A DNA stretch of 64,000 nucleotides from Diadophis punctatus similis (Eukaryota; Chordata; Lepidosauria; Squamata; Dipsadidae): NCBI GenBank assembly GCA_023053685.1, contig JALIGW010000028.1, positions 6,112,501 to 6,176,500 of the forward strand, read 5' to 3'. The stretch's first letter is position 1. Every line of letters begins with the position of its first letter. Shown piece by piece: positions 42,556 to 54,546 of this stretch. The notes beneath the pieces are model-generated. The model had not been told where the DNA came from. It saw only the letters and a program-made list of their open reading frames with translations, and made no database searches. The translations under genes were made by a program, and so were the position numbers.

Positions 42556-44642
42556 AGGGAGATTCTTGCAACAGTGGGAATACTTAACCCAGTCCACTGA
42601 CTCACAGTGCAGAGCTCGTCACCCAGAAAAAGAAGTGAAGCAAAAGAGCAGCTGAAAAGTCAAGCCTGTTAAAAAAATGCAGTGTCAAGGACTGAAAGCA
42701 GAAATCACACCTACAGTACTGTACTAAGTAAGCCTACTCTCTGGTTATGGAGAAGCGCTAATGATGCTATCATCAGGACACCTGGCTATAAAGATGGGTG
42801 TTCAGTCAATCGTTGCTCACTTGCTTGTGGTCAGCAAAGCAAAGCAGACCATCTTAAATATGCCACACAGTTGCCAATGTAATATCAGGAAATCTGTCAT
42901 CCAGATTGCAGTCCACCCTGAAGCCAAATCCACTGATCAGATACTGGCAGTGAACGCCTATATACAGTATCTGATGTCAGTACTTTTCCAGTGCAACAGC
43001 TTGTGGGATACTAGGCCAACCCTGGAGAAATTGGGTAGGGTTTCTGATCCTAGAATGGTCATTTTTCACACAGTGTGGTGAATAAGCTAGTGGCTGATTG
43101 GCTAATGTGATTTTTGGGAGGGGGCCAATGTCTATCTGACATTTAGGGGGTTGGACTAGAAGACCTCCAAGGTTCCTTCCAATTCTGTTATTCTGTTAAT
43201 GCTAGTGCCACTCTTACTATCAAAACTATGGATTTACACAAGCAAACATACATAGATACATAGGAAGGTGATTTATTTGTTAACTCTGTGCATTTCCTTT
43301 TAATAATGCCTTAGCTTTATTGCTGAATATATTTCATAAATAATTTGAAAATCCAAGCAAATTGCATAGCGTAGACTATTATTCCACCTGCAATTTAAAG
43401 AGTGCCTAACTCATTTCCATTTACAAAAGTTAAAAGGTAAGGCCACGATTGTAAGAGTAGTTTAATTTTTCAAATATTCCCAATAAAGCAACCAAGCATC
43501 ACTACAAATATTCTGTTTGGCTTATATTCATCTTGCACGACATCTTATTCTTTTGTAGAAACTGAGGAGGTGTTACGTTGTGATGGAATAGGAATGCCAA
43601 ACTGTAGAGAAGGCAGATAGTTCTGATATTCTCAGGGCTCTTTGGCTTAGGTTAAAGTGACACAACAAGGGAGGGAAAAGACCATGTCAAGGACAGGCTG
43701 ACTCATACACAATCTATTCGTTTTAAGACTTCCCAAGTTCTGGTTTGTAAACAGGAGTCATAAAACCTGCTCATATCCCACTGGTTTTCTCAAGTCTCTA
43801 TGTCAGATAGCTGGTTCTTGATTTGTGTGCCAGAGTCTAACATGACTTCACATTCATTCTTACCACAAAAAAACTTCTGTGTTTGTCTTCCCCAACTGGG
43901 AGCCCTTAATAGTACCAAGAATCGTGGAAGTTGAATCCACAGAGCTGGCAAACTCCCAGTTTGGGGAAAGTTGCTATAGATGTTAGAGTGCAACAGGAAA
44001 CACCATCAAAGATTTCTCTTTAAAGTGCTACTGTTCCTCATTGCTCAGTACAATTACCTGTATCCAAATTTCCATATCATGCCCCCATGAGGCCTTTCAA
44101 CTTTTATACATTTGGCTTTAGATCCAAAATAATAACCTTTTTTTTAACTGGTGTTATATTATCATTAAATACAATACTCTGTTCTGCATATGTAAAGAAA
44201 TGGTAGGAGTATGTAACAAAATAAGCTTAATGCATGAAAGAATTTCAAATTTTTACAATTTACAAATTTTACAGTTATTTTTCAGAACAACTTCCTTCTA
44301 GGGATCAAGTTGCAGTGATCCTTAGGGTTCCATAAAAGTTGGTTACCTTTCATTGTGAGGAATTTCTTTGGAATTGTAAGAATATGTGATAGATGCAGTC
44401 ACAAAATGGCTGCTGTGGCTGATATGGACAGGTAAATTATCTTCCACATGTCCCTTATGATTTGAAAGGCTTTCACTGTTCCAGGACAGAAAACAATAGA
44501 TTCAAGTTGCAGGAAGGTAGATTCCAAATGTTTATATGGAAAAAATCCTAATAATAACAACTGTTTAATAGTGGAACCAATCACTCAGGCTGCCTTATAT
44601 TGGTTGTATCAAAGCGAACACTAAACTGCCATCCATTTAGTT
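42556..44642. other. Intergenic, mostly unique
   Basis: Contains a CR1-type 3' tail at 43130-43196. The rest is AT-rich with no recognised gene. Confidence 0.45.
43130..43196 (+). mobile_element. CR1-type LINE 3' tail
   Basis: ggggttggactagaagacct followed by ccaaggttccttccaattct and ttattctg repeats, the characteristic CR1 3' end. The element is heavily 5'-truncated. Confidence 0.75.
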
Positions 44643-45090
44643 TAAGGTGACCAGACGTCCCGCTTTTGGTGGGACAGTCCCGCTTTTTAATAATTTGTCC
44701 CGCGTCCCGCGGCGTTTCAAAAAAGTCCCGCTTTTTGAATTTGAATTTGCCCTGCACACCCCTCTGCCTTCTGCCTCGCCTGCCTCCTCCTGCCAGGCGG
44801 GGAGGGAGGGCAGTGAGAGGGGCAGCGGCGGTCTTGCCTGTTTGTCGCTGCAGAGCCAAAGAAGCTGGTGGCGTTCGCGGTGTGGGGCTTTCCCCGGCCA
44901 CCGGGACGCCGCCATTTGCGTTCTTTTGCCCTCTGCGCAAGCAGAACGCTTTGCGCATGCGCAGAGGGCAAAAGAACGCAAATGGCGGCGTCCCGGTGGG
45001 CGGGGGAAGCCCCGCGCCGCGAACGCCACCAGCTTCTTCGGCTCTGCGGCGACGAACAGGCAAGACTGCACCGGTAGGAACCCACCCCTG
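44643..45090. mobile_element. Composite hAT-type element with mismatched ends
   Basis: The left end taaggtgaccagacgtcccg is that of the 58441 element, but the right end accggtaggaacccacccctg, in part, is that of the GGTGGGTTCC family. No matching TSD. The interior is a large inverted repeat (about 44829-44947 against 44950-45068) around the agaggg/gcgcatgcgca centre, with TGCGCATGCGCA at 44952-44963. Confidence 0.7.
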
Positions 45091-45289
45091 GCTGCGATGA
45101 AGGGGGGGTGTTTGGGGGGTGCACAAAGTTGCAGGATAAGAGAGGATTTTATCGTGGTGGGAAAAGTTTTTGCATTAAAAAGACACTTTGTGGGCAGTGT
45201 TATTTTAATTATTGCACACCAATCTTTTAAAGAACTCATGTGGCACTACATATTGTTGCTGTCCTGTTTTACCTGTGCATGTTTTATAT

Positions 45290-45405
45290 CAGAGGTCTCC
45301 AAACTTGGCAACTTTAAGACCTGTGGACTTCAACTCTCAGACTTCTCCAGAGAATTCTGAGAGTTGAAGTCCACAAGTCTTAAAGTTGCCAAGTTTGGAG
45401 ACCCG
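45290..45405. mobile_element. Foldback hAT MITE (CAGAGGTCTCCAAAC...), copy 1
   Basis: An almost complete palindrome: cagaggtctccaaacttggc pairs with gccaagtttggagacccg, and internal arms tgtggacttcaactctcaga pair with their complement. TSDs are TTTTATAT / TTTTACAT (7 of 8). Confidence 0.85.
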
Positions 45406-45947
45406 TTTTACATGTTTATTATAAGTCTGAATGCGCCTCTCTCTTCCCCATTTTTATCTTCAAGAAAACCAGGGAGGGTCAGATCTAAGAAATTGTCTCA
45501 GATTACACTTCTTCTTTGGAGTCAGATTTTATTTATCTGAGGCTGTGGATCTTCTGTTCCCCACATTATTACAGATATTCAGGATACCTAGTTATGCATC
45601 TCAACCTCAAGCCAAACAGTAAATTTGACACAAATGCTGACTCAGTGCCTAGGGACCGTCAGAGTCTCTGAGGGAAGGGAGAAGTTCAGTCTGAATTCCT
45701 GCACAGCAGAATATTTTTGGGTTGGTGAGACAAACTATTCCAGGAAATGCCATCTTCGACTCAGAGTTATATTCTCCCTTCAGAGATTGTTCACAATTTT
45801 GGGGTACTCCTAGCCTCATATTCCTGCTCAATTAGCCAGTAGCAGTTGTGCTACAGAGGACTTTTGCACAGTTGCATTTTGTGTAGCAATTACAGTAATT
45901 CCTGACTGGGAGGTCGCATTACTGCAAACAAAAATCATATACTATGG

Positions 45948-46371
45948 CAGTGATGGCGAACCTTTTTTCCCTCAGGTGCCAAAAGTGCATGCGTGCACGC
46001 GATCGCACAGGCGCAAGTGCCCACACCCATAATTCAATGTCTGGGGAGGGCAAAAATGGCTTCCCCCGCCCCTCAGAGGCCCTCTGAAGGACGGAAATGG
46101 TCCATTTCCTGACTTCCGCTGGGCCCAGTAGGCCCTCCCCAGGCTCCAGAGGCTTCCCTAGAGCCTCAGGAGAGCGAAAATGCCCTTCCCCACCCCCACG
46201 GAGGCCCTCCAGAAGCCGAAAACGCCCTCCTTGAGCCTCCGCATGAGCCGAAAATCAGCTGGCTGGCGCACACATGCGTGCTGGAGCTAAGCTAGGGCAA
46301 CGGCTCGCATGCTGGCAGATATGGCTCCGTGTGCCACCTGTGGCACGCATGCCATAGGTTCGCCATCACTG
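45948..46371. mobile_element. hAT-type MITE, CAGTGATGGCGAACC family, copy 3
   Basis: The left TIR is cagtgatggcgaaccttttt and the right end ataggttcgccatcactg. The TSD is a perfect TACTATGG (45940-45947, 46372-46379). Confidence 0.95.
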
Positions 46372-46379
46372 TACTATGG

Positions 46380-47288
46380 GATACCTCTTGTGCCTTCTAT
46401 TTTTTTTCCATCCAAAGAATGGCAGTAGCATGTACACACTTTGCAATAAAGGTATTTCATCATTCATTTGAAAAGTCCACCCCTTTTCTATTTTTTTTTA
46501 AATTGCCCAAATAACATTCTTCATACAAGCTTAGATAGCAGACATGCAAGTATGGCTAAGTGCCTTATTATCAGGATTGTAAACTTATCTTTGGGCAGAG
46601 AAGTCCTGGCAGCAGAGAGCCTCTTAAATATGAAAGAGATTAGTGGATTTGTTGCTGGCTTCTGCCAAAGAGAGAAATGAGTCCTGCAGTTTAGCCTGTG
46701 GCTGAGAACTGCCTGAGACAGGACCCAAAACCCTTACGAAGGCCAAGTGGTTTTTCACTTAGCATTGAGCACTGGACCTAATTTCATCCTCTACAAATAT
46801 TGGCTCATGGAAGGGATGAGGGTTTTTTTTTTGTCAAATTTAAGTCAACGCAATGTGATATCAGGATTAAACTTGGCTTTGAAACAATTTCTGTTTGTTA
46901 TCAAGGTAAGCTTGGGCAACCCAATGGTGGAATGCCTGTTACTGTGGAATTATGGTCTTTCTATCTTTTTCAAGAAAGGAAGGCTTCCCCAAATTTTCCT
47001 GTTGTTGTGACTACTAAATTTAGCCCAGGAATGTCCTTTTTTTCATAATTATAAAATTTCCTTGCTGTACCCTCTTTCAAATGTGAATTGGCTTATAAGT
47101 TAGAAATAGAAAAGCCAATGAAAGCCAATGAACAAATGTGTCATTATTCTAGTTTTTCTGTCAAGTAGAATAACATTGTATCTAGGCCGGTTGGTAAAAT
47201 AGCAATATCACAGAAACCCTGTCTGGAGCCATCTGGTCTTTTGAGGCCTGATATGATATACCAACAATTGATTTTTCAGCCTGGCATC
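46380..47288. other. Intergenic, unique
   Basis: No gene or repeat recognised. Confidence 0.45.
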
Positions 47289-47296
47289 CTCCAGAT

Positions 47297-47430
47297 CAGG
47301 AGTGTCAAACTCGCGGCGTCACATTGTCGTCATGTGACGTATCATGATTTTCCCCCTTCGCTAAAACGGGGGTGGGCGTGGCCCAGTGCATGACGCATCC
47401 TGCCCGCGTGGCGCAAGTTTGACACCCCTG
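47297..47430. mobile_element. hAT-type MITE, CAGGGGTGTCAAACTC family, copy 4
   Basis: The left TIR is caggagtgtcaaactcgcgg and the right end gcaagtttgacacccctg. TSDs are CTCCAGAT / CTCCAGAG (7 of 8). Confidence 0.92.
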
Positions 47431-47438
47431 CTCCAGAG

Positions 47439-48141
47439 AACTGCTTTAGAGAACTTCAACTCCCACAATTCTTAGCCAGGTTGAAAAAGGCAGTATTTAG
47501 AAGAAATTAACAAATGAAAGAAGATACAAATTCCTAATTCCAAACAACTCCAATCCATTCTTCTAGCTTCCTTAACCATTTTTAGTCTTCTCTCAAAAAC
47601 TGAATGAGGCATTCAGGGGTTGTCTGATGCAGTCACTGAGAATTAGACATGACAGATGCATGAGGGCTGTTTACCACTCAGAACACAAATAACTGGCCAG
47701 ATTTAGGAATGACACATGTTTGTTTGATTTACCATACAAAAAGTGGGTGGAAGAGGGAGCCACTAAATATCAAGAATGGTGATACCATTACAAAATAATT
47801 GTCTTATTTTTGCCCACACCTAAACCTTTTTTGTGTACAGCAGGGAAATTTTTTTCCCAAGCAACTATGAAGGGAAGCATCATCACTTAGTTGAAGTTAT
47901 TTCAAGCTTTTCCTTCCAGAGCCTGTTTTTTCCTGATCTTGCCAAACTGCAGCAGCTTGATCCTGTAGAATGACAACATGGTAATTTTGAGGAGTAATGC
48001 CACATTTGCCACAAGTATTTTCTTTTTTACTTCAGTAATGCAGGGGGAAAGAGCAATTTAGTTAAAGTGGCTCACCTACAACAAAAGTCCACAACTGCTA
48101 CAATCTTTTAGATTCGTGAGAAAGCAGGTAGGAGACACATA
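47439..48141. other. Intergenic, unique
   Basis: AT-rich sequence with nothing recognised. Confidence 0.45.
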
Positions 48142-49254
48142 CCGTATTTTTCGGAGTATAGGACGCACCGGAATATAGGACGCACCTAGATTTTAGAGGA
48201 GGAAAAAAAGGAAAAAAGTATTCTGAACGAAATGGTGTAGCAATATATTATTTAATAAAATACCAGTGTAGCAGAATACTTTTTACAACTATGTACACTT
48301 TTTACAACCATGTACACTTTTTACAACCATATACACTTTTTACAAACTTCAAACTTGACAGCTTTAAGACTTGTGGACTTCAACTCCCAGAATTCCTCCT
48401 CCAGTCATGCTAGCTCAGGAATGGGAGTTAAAGTCCACAAGTCTTAAAGCTGTCAAGTTTGAAGAGCCCTGGGTTAGGGGTGGCAAGGGTCTTCAAACTT
48501 GACAGCTTTAAGACTTGTGGACTTCAACTCCCAGAATTCCTCCTCCAGTCATTCCTGAGCTAGCATGACTGGAGGAAGAATTCTGGGAGTTGAAGTCCAC
48601 AAGCCCCACAGCAAACCTGGAAGTTGGTCTTCAAAGCTGTCAGGTGGCTCGCTTTGGGCAGCAGCAGCGGCGGCGGCTCCGTAGCTGCCTCGGGAACAGG
48701 CTTCGGCCAGCAACGGCGGCAGTGGCTTTCCCGTGGTCTGGCGGTGGCGGCGGTGACGGCCAGCAGCAGCGACTTTGTTTGGGGCGATTTTGGCGGCTAG
48801 CAGCAGCGGAAGCGGCTTTGTTTGGGGCAGCCGCGGCGGCTTTTTTATGGATGCCGCCGGCGGCTTTCCTGTAGTCCGGCGGTAGTGGTGACTAGCAGTA
48901 GCGGAAGCGGCTTTGTTTGGGGCGGCAGACCATAACAAAGCCGCTTCCACTGCTGCTAGCCGCCAAAATCACCCCAAACAAAGTCGCTGCTGCTGGCCGT
49001 CACCGCCGCCACCGCCAGGGCGGCCGCGGCAGCTTTTCTATGGTCCGCCGCCGCCGGCTTTCCCGTGGTCCGGTGGTGACGGCCGCGGCCGTGGCCAGCA
49101 GCAGCGGCTTTGTTGTGGTCCGGTGGAGGCAGCGGCGGCGGCTTTCCCGTGGTCCGGCAGTGGCCTAATGCAACATCCGGAGTATAGGACGCACCCAGTT
49201 TTTGACCCTCTTTTTTGGGGTAAAAAGGTGCATCCTATACTCCGAAAAATACGG
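48142..49254. mobile_element. TA-flanked MITE, CCGTATTTTTCGG family, copy 2 (GC-rich core)
   Basis: Ends ccgtatttttcggagtatag and atactccgaaaaatacgg with TA on both sides. Inside are a tandem cctgtacactttttacaac-like stretch, two foldbacks (48348-48465 and 48491-48604), and a GC-rich core (48650-49170) of GGC/GCC-rich units present in both orientations (gcagcggaagcggctttgtt and its complement). Confidence 0.85.
48348..48604. repeat. Two adjacent foldbacks inside the MITE
   Basis: Each begins cttcaaacttgacagcttta and continues agacttgtggacttcaactc, pairing with an inverted copy after 10-40 bp. The second ends in gaagtccacaagcccc rather than the full arm. Confidence 0.75.
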
Positions 49255-49497
49255 TAATAGAAGCATAAACTGATGTGTAATATGGAAAAGGAAGTTTTTC
49301 TCCCTCTCTCAAAAATGATAGATTTAGGACTTATAAAGAGGTATTCTTGTGTTGAACTTGATTTTAATCACTCACACATCTTTCACAGCAGCAGCACAGA
49401 AATGGTTTTTCTGGGATATTTTAATTTCTCTCTCTTGTTCAGCATTGGGATTCCTTTGTGGTCTTTCATCTAAATACTAAGTAAGGTCTATCCAGAC

Positions 49498-49824
49498 CAG
49501 GGGTGGGTTCCAACTTACCTTGCTGCCAGTTTGCTCCCTCCCGCACTGCGTGGGCGCGCCTCGTGGGCGTGCGCGACCTTTGCGCACGCATGCGCAGTAA
49601 CAAAAAAAAAACAAAGCCAAAAAAAAGATGGCGACCACATGCACAGTGCCGGAACTTGGCTTCTGCGCATGCTCAGAAGGAATTTTTTTTAAAAAAATTC
49701 AAAAAAAAAGATGACCGCACCGACCAGCACCGACCGATCCGGTTTGGTGACATCATCAGGACATCATTAGCGGGTCACTACCGGTTCGGGCAAACTGGTC
49801 CGAACTGGGATGAACCCACCCCTG
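49498..49824. mobile_element. hAT-type MITE, GGTGGGTTCC family, copy 7
   Basis: The left end is caggggtgggttccaactta and the right end gatgaacccacccctg. The TSD is a perfect ATCCAGAC (49490-49497, 49825-49832). Confidence 0.94.
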
Positions 49825-49984
49825 ATCCAGACTAGTTTCCAAGATCAGCCAAGGTTGACTAGGCAGCTGGTCTCTGAGAAGTTAAGCCTTGGACCTCATG
49901 AGTTCTATAGGAGATGATTAGAAAATCCTATAGATATAGGCACAGGTGTAGAGGTAGATACATATAGATATACATAGACGCACA

Positions 49985-50340
49985 TACACATATACATATA
50001 ATTTTATTAACACATTTTACATGGATAAAAGACAAATATAAAAATGTATACAGAAGAAAAAGAATAAATAAAAAGAAAAAGTGCAGAAAGCAGTACAATA
50101 AATGAAAAAAGGAACCAGAAAAAATAAGCAATTTCCAACCACCTTTTCAGCAGTTACAAAAAATTAATTATCCTTCTCCCTTTTTTATTATTACAAATAT
50201 TCCTTCAGGTTTTAATTCATTCCTTTTTCAATCATCAAATCCAGAAATCATCATTTCACTCTTTTCCCTTTTCAGCAAAAAGTCCATAAAAGGTTTCCCG
50301 TATTTTATAAAAGTATTTGTTGTTTTGCCCTAACCATACT
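49985..50340 (-). mobile_element. L1-type 3' UTR fragment
   Basis: On the minus strand it runs from a gggaaaccttttatggactt-like block to an A-rich 3' end with aataaaat, similar in layout to the 3' region of the L1-like element at 32412. Assignment by pattern only. Confidence 0.45.
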
Positions 50341-51884
50341 GAGCTTATTTGAGACATGGTACAAATCAGTGTTTCTTAAACTTTTTTCTATCTCAAAACC
50401 AGTTCCAGTTTTAAACATTATGGAAGACTCCAAAAGAGCTTTTGTTTGTATGGGTTATATGTATTGATACCACATTAAAAATTAAAATTGATGCATTCGT
50501 AGAATATTTACTGAATCGTATTAAAAACAATGTTAAACCCATTAAATAGTTTTCATTTTTATCTTTATATTTTTAACAAATAAAAATAATAAAGGGAAGA
50601 GTGCCATTATTTTAAATTTTTGCAAATACATTCAATATCTGGCAAATAATTTTCACAAAACCCACAGAGGGTTTTGGGAATTTCCCAGGAATCCTTAGAC
50701 CACACTTTAAGGAAAAAAAACTGATGTAAACAAAATTTTGTGAAGCTAAATGAAGATTCTGAATTTGTGTGTGTGTTATGTTTCAACTTCCACTCTAGTC
50801 CAGAAGTCCTCCTAGGATTGCCAGAATCTGACCCAACTCAATTCTGCCCCCTACCGGGTTTCCCCGGTTTTTTGAACCGTGAAATAAGCGCTTGGCCTTA
50901 TTGCCATGCACTCAAAAGCCCGATTGGGCTTATTATCAGGGGAAACAGGTTAGCAGGTCTTCCTCAGTTAGGCTCATACAAAACCAGCAGGGCGGAGTTT
51001 GTTAACTTCCCTGTTTCATTCTGCAGATGACCAGCCAGCAGGTAAAGCACCAACAACAAGGAAATAAAAACACCACCCTGCTCTATGCTGCTATGAAATT
51101 TGGTTGCAGCAAATCTCCTCACTCCTTCCAGAAAGGGAAAGTTAAAAAAAAAAATCTAGCAGGGCCTTTTCTACTAGTTGGTTCCTTGTGGAGAGAACAA
51201 GACGCAGGCAAAACTCTTGTCAGGCTCAAGTCTATTTTTTCTCAACATTAACAAAATCTTGCTTGCAATATGCTACATATATTTGCAACTGCACTTGAAG
51301 CGTAAGACTTGATTCATGAGAGCCCACTGGGTATAACTCTTTTACGGGGTGTTGCTTGGAATCGCGGTAGAACTCTTGTGGCTGGTGTCTGTTCTATGTA
51401 TTTAACAAGCTGCATTTGTCTCTTGTGGGATGGAGTGAAGAGCACTTTGGCTGACAGCATGACTCATGAGCAAGTTGAAGCTTACTTTATGGTGACTGCT
51501 CCTGCCAAGAGTACGTATGCTGCAGAACACTGTTGCTCAAGGAAGGAAGAAGGAGAGCTGCAGATAAGTCGGGGGGGGGGGGGTCTAATGGAATTGAGCT
51601 GATTATGGTTTATCCCACTATATTATATAATTGATGTCCTGAGAGATTTAAGTATACATCCAGATGTTGGCTTTACTGTATATATCATGCTGCAAGTAAA
51701 TAATACAGTGCATCTTCCAATACTGTACAGCTCTTTAGGATGGAATATATAATATTTCCCAGGCATACAGATGACTCATCAGTCATTACACTATCAGGTT
51801 ATTATTTCGGTGCATTCAATTTGTCCCTTGGTTTTGATGAACCAAATCATCGTTTATCCCATCCATTCTATTAAAACAGTGCCA
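50341..51884. other. Intergenic with one short MITE
   Basis: Holds a CCGTGTTTTCC-family MITE at 50854-50949 (ends ccgggtttccccgg and ggggaaacagg, TA-flanked on the left) and a G run at about 51571-51582. No gene recognised. Confidence 0.45.
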
Positions 51885-52262
51885 GTCAGGTCCAAATGAT
51901 AATACAGCAAGCCTACAATTGAGGCCAAAATTTCTGTTGCTAAACAAGACAGTCAAGTGAGTTTTCCCCATTCTAGGAACTTTCTTGCCAAAGTTGTTAA
52001 GTGAATCACTGCAGTAGTTAAGTGAATCTGGCTTCCCCATTGCTTTGCTTGTCAGAAGGCTGCAAACGTTGATCCCATGACGACCCTGCGACGCTGCAAC
52101 CGTCATAAATATAAGCCAATTGCCAAGTGTCTGAATTTTGATCGCATGACCACAGGGATGCTGCAACGGTCGTAAATAAAAAATGGTCATAAGTCCCTTT
52201 TTCAGTGCCATTGTAACTTTGAACAGTCACTAAATGAATTGTTGTAAGTTGAGGACAACTTG
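51885..52262. mobile_element. TA-type MITE, CAGGTAGTCCTTGACTTA family, copy 3
   Basis: The interior is well preserved (gttaagtgaatctggcttcc, gaattttgatcgcatgacca) and the right end is ttgtaagttgaggacaacttg followed by TA, in part. The left end is eroded. Confidence 0.75.
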
Positions 52263-52367
52263 TAATATTTAGCAGGCATGTACCATATAGCCCTTTCCAT
52301 ATTTAGTGGAAAACATTTTACACAAAATATAGGGTTTATAACAGCCCCATAAAGTGGCTAGTATCCT

Positions 52368-52369
52368 AT

Positions 52370-52440
<71 letters not shown>

Positions 52441-52456
52441 TTTGTTTGTTTGTTTG
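52368..52456. repeat. (TTTA)n-(TTTG)n microsatellite
   Basis: About 18 TTTA units followed by about 4 TTTG units, directly before a reversed LINE/SINE-type tail (gatttatataccgcctcata). Confidence 0.95.
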
Positions 52457-52614
52457 TGAGATTTATATACCGCCTCATAGAGTTGAGTGACAGGTGGGGA
52501 CCAAAGGTGAACGAGCTGCCCTAAAAGCTGCCCTAAAATGAGCTGCCGTAAAAGGACACGACATGCCCCTACACCAGAGGTGCTACCCCTCCCTGAGTAC
52601 CCCATTACCCCAAG

Positions 52615-52855
52615 GTACAAATAAGCAATCAGGAAACAATATTAATATAAATCAAAAGGATACAAGCAACAAGTTACAGTCATACAGTCATAAGTGGGAG
52701 GAGATGGGTGATAGGAATGATGAGAAGACTAATAGTAATAGTAATGCAGCCTTAGTAAATAGTTTGACAGTGGTGAGGGAATTATTTGTTTAGCAGAGTG
52801 ATGGCATTGGGGAAAAAACTGTTCTTGTGTCTAGTTGTCTTGGTGTTATTAGAAC
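52615..52855 (-). mobile_element. Rex1-like LINE 3' UTR fragment, inverted
   Basis: The reverse complement of this segment matches 29990-30235 closely, e.g. cccacttatgactgtatgac and tgctgtaa-type blocks, including ccaagacaactagacacaag. Confidence 0.8.
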
Positions 52856-52859
52856 ACCA

Positions 52860-54130
52860 ACAAATTCTATAAATGAACAAATGCTTACTGTGAATTATTT
52901 AAACTCAGGTAATATACTCCTCTACTTATGTGAGTTGATAAGAAAAAAGAGGAGGGGCGAAAGGGTGAAAAATGAGATCATTCACACCTAGTGAGGGAAA
53001 GTAGTAAGGGAAAGTCCTTTTCTTAACTTAGTTGGTTATAAGGAGGACTCCTTCAGGGATTCATCCAGCTTTTAGAAATCAGATATATGCCTTGTTCTTC
53101 TTCTACAGCTCTTTCTAAGACGACTTTTATAATGGCTGAATTATTATCATCAAAATCTGCAAACTAAAACACTATTATGTGAACCACTTAAAGTGGAGAT
53201 CAAAACCTCACAAGTTCTTTGCAAGAGACAGGTATCTTTAAAAGAGACAGAGTTCAGCTTTGCGGTTAATAAAAACAGAAATCCCTGAATCAAACAGTGT
53301 AATGAGGCTGACAAAGCTTTAGATTTCCTCCAGGCTCTGGTGAGATCATGTGCCTTCAGGCATATTGTGCCTTGAGTTTCCTTCCCCTCCTATTATCATA
53401 CATTTGTCCCCAACCTCCACCCCTTTTCAAATGAACTGTGGTGGAGCTCAGAGGCTGTGGGTACTCACGGCTGATTAAATTCTGCTGACAGAGGAAGATG
53501 TCAAACTCTACCCAAAGCAATGAGCCGCCAAGGAAAAGCTGCTTTTCTTTGCTTTTGACAGCTGAAGCCATGAATTTAAGCAGAGGTCTCACCTTCAGGC
53601 AAGTCAACAGCTAGGCACGGAGTATATCCCTTCTTAAAGCGAAAGCTCTCTAAACTTTGTCAGGAGTTTACTGTTACAGAAAGGTGAAAGAGCAGAGCGT
53701 ACAGCTGAGAGATCCAGGACAACTGTTCTTTGAAAAGGGTTTTTATGACTGTGTTTATAACCAATTGCTTTCTACCTTATTTAAAGGAGCCTTCCTGGAA
53801 ATGTTGTCCCTCTCTGATGCGTTGGACATCAATTCCCATCAGCCCCAGCCATTTTAGTAATGGCAAGGGGTCATGGGAATTTAGCCCAACAACATCTGGA
53901 GGACCAAAGGTCCCCTCCCCACTCCTATTTAGATTAAATGTCTGCCTCCCGTGGCAGCCAGCAGGTGTCTCTGGGATTTTTTGTGCGGAGACATAGAGCT
54001 CATTCTGGACTGGTGCAAAAGATCTCATGATGTCAGATGTGTTTGAGAACTGATCTCATCCATTCATTTCTGTCCCAGAAGCACCACATTTGAAATCACT
54101 GCAAAGGAATTCTGTTTGTTTAGAAATAAT
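52860..54130. other. Intergenic, unique
   Basis: No convincing gene. Open frames around 53360-53610 and 53660-54000 match no family I recognise and have ordinary intergenic composition. Confidence 0.4.
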
Positions 54131-54213
54131 CAGGGGTCTCCAACCTTGGCAACTTTAAGACTTGTGGACTTCAACTCCACAAGTCTTAAAGTTGCTAAGG
54201 TTGGAGACCCCTG
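54131..54213. mobile_element. Foldback hAT MITE, copy 2 (83-bp near-perfect hairpin)
   Basis: caggggtctccaaccttggc at the left pairs with gctaaggttggagacccctg at the right, and the arms meet at about ggacttcaactcca. No clear TSD. Confidence 0.85.
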
Positions 54214-54261
54214 CTTGAGTTCTGCAAAGCTAGTGAGTAGGCTGTATTTTAGGGGTGGGAA

Positions 54262-54538
54262 CAGGGGTGAAATCCAGCAGGTTCTGACAGGTTCTAGAGA
54301 ACCGGTAGTGGAAATTTTGAGTAGTTCGGAGAACCGGCAAATACCACCTCTGGCTGGTCCCAGAGTGGGGTGGAAATGGAGATTTTGCAATATCCTTCCC
54401 CCAGGAGTGGGGAGGGAATGGAGATTTTGCAATATCCTTTCCCTGCCATGCCCACCAAGCCACGCCCACCAAGCCACACCATGCCCACCATGCCATGCCC
54501 ACAGAACCGGTAGTAAAAAAAATTGGATTTCACCACTG
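54262..54538. mobile_element. hAT-type MITE, CAGGGGTGAAATCC family
   Basis: The left TIR is caggggtgaaatccagcagg and the right end ttggatttcaccactg. The TSD is a perfect GGTGGGAA (54254-54261, 54539-54546). It has an internal tandem duplication of tggagattttgcaatatcct and repeated ccatgcccaccaagccac. Confidence 0.94.
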
Positions 54539-54546
54539 GGTGGGAA

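Noticed and set aside
44581..45360. Frames of 135-237 codons on both strands
   Set aside because: Products of the inverted repeat inside the composite hAT element; the sequences mirror each other.
53356..54028. Possible host exons (open frames on both strands)
   Set aside because: No recognisable protein family, no convincing splice-site chain and no codon pattern.
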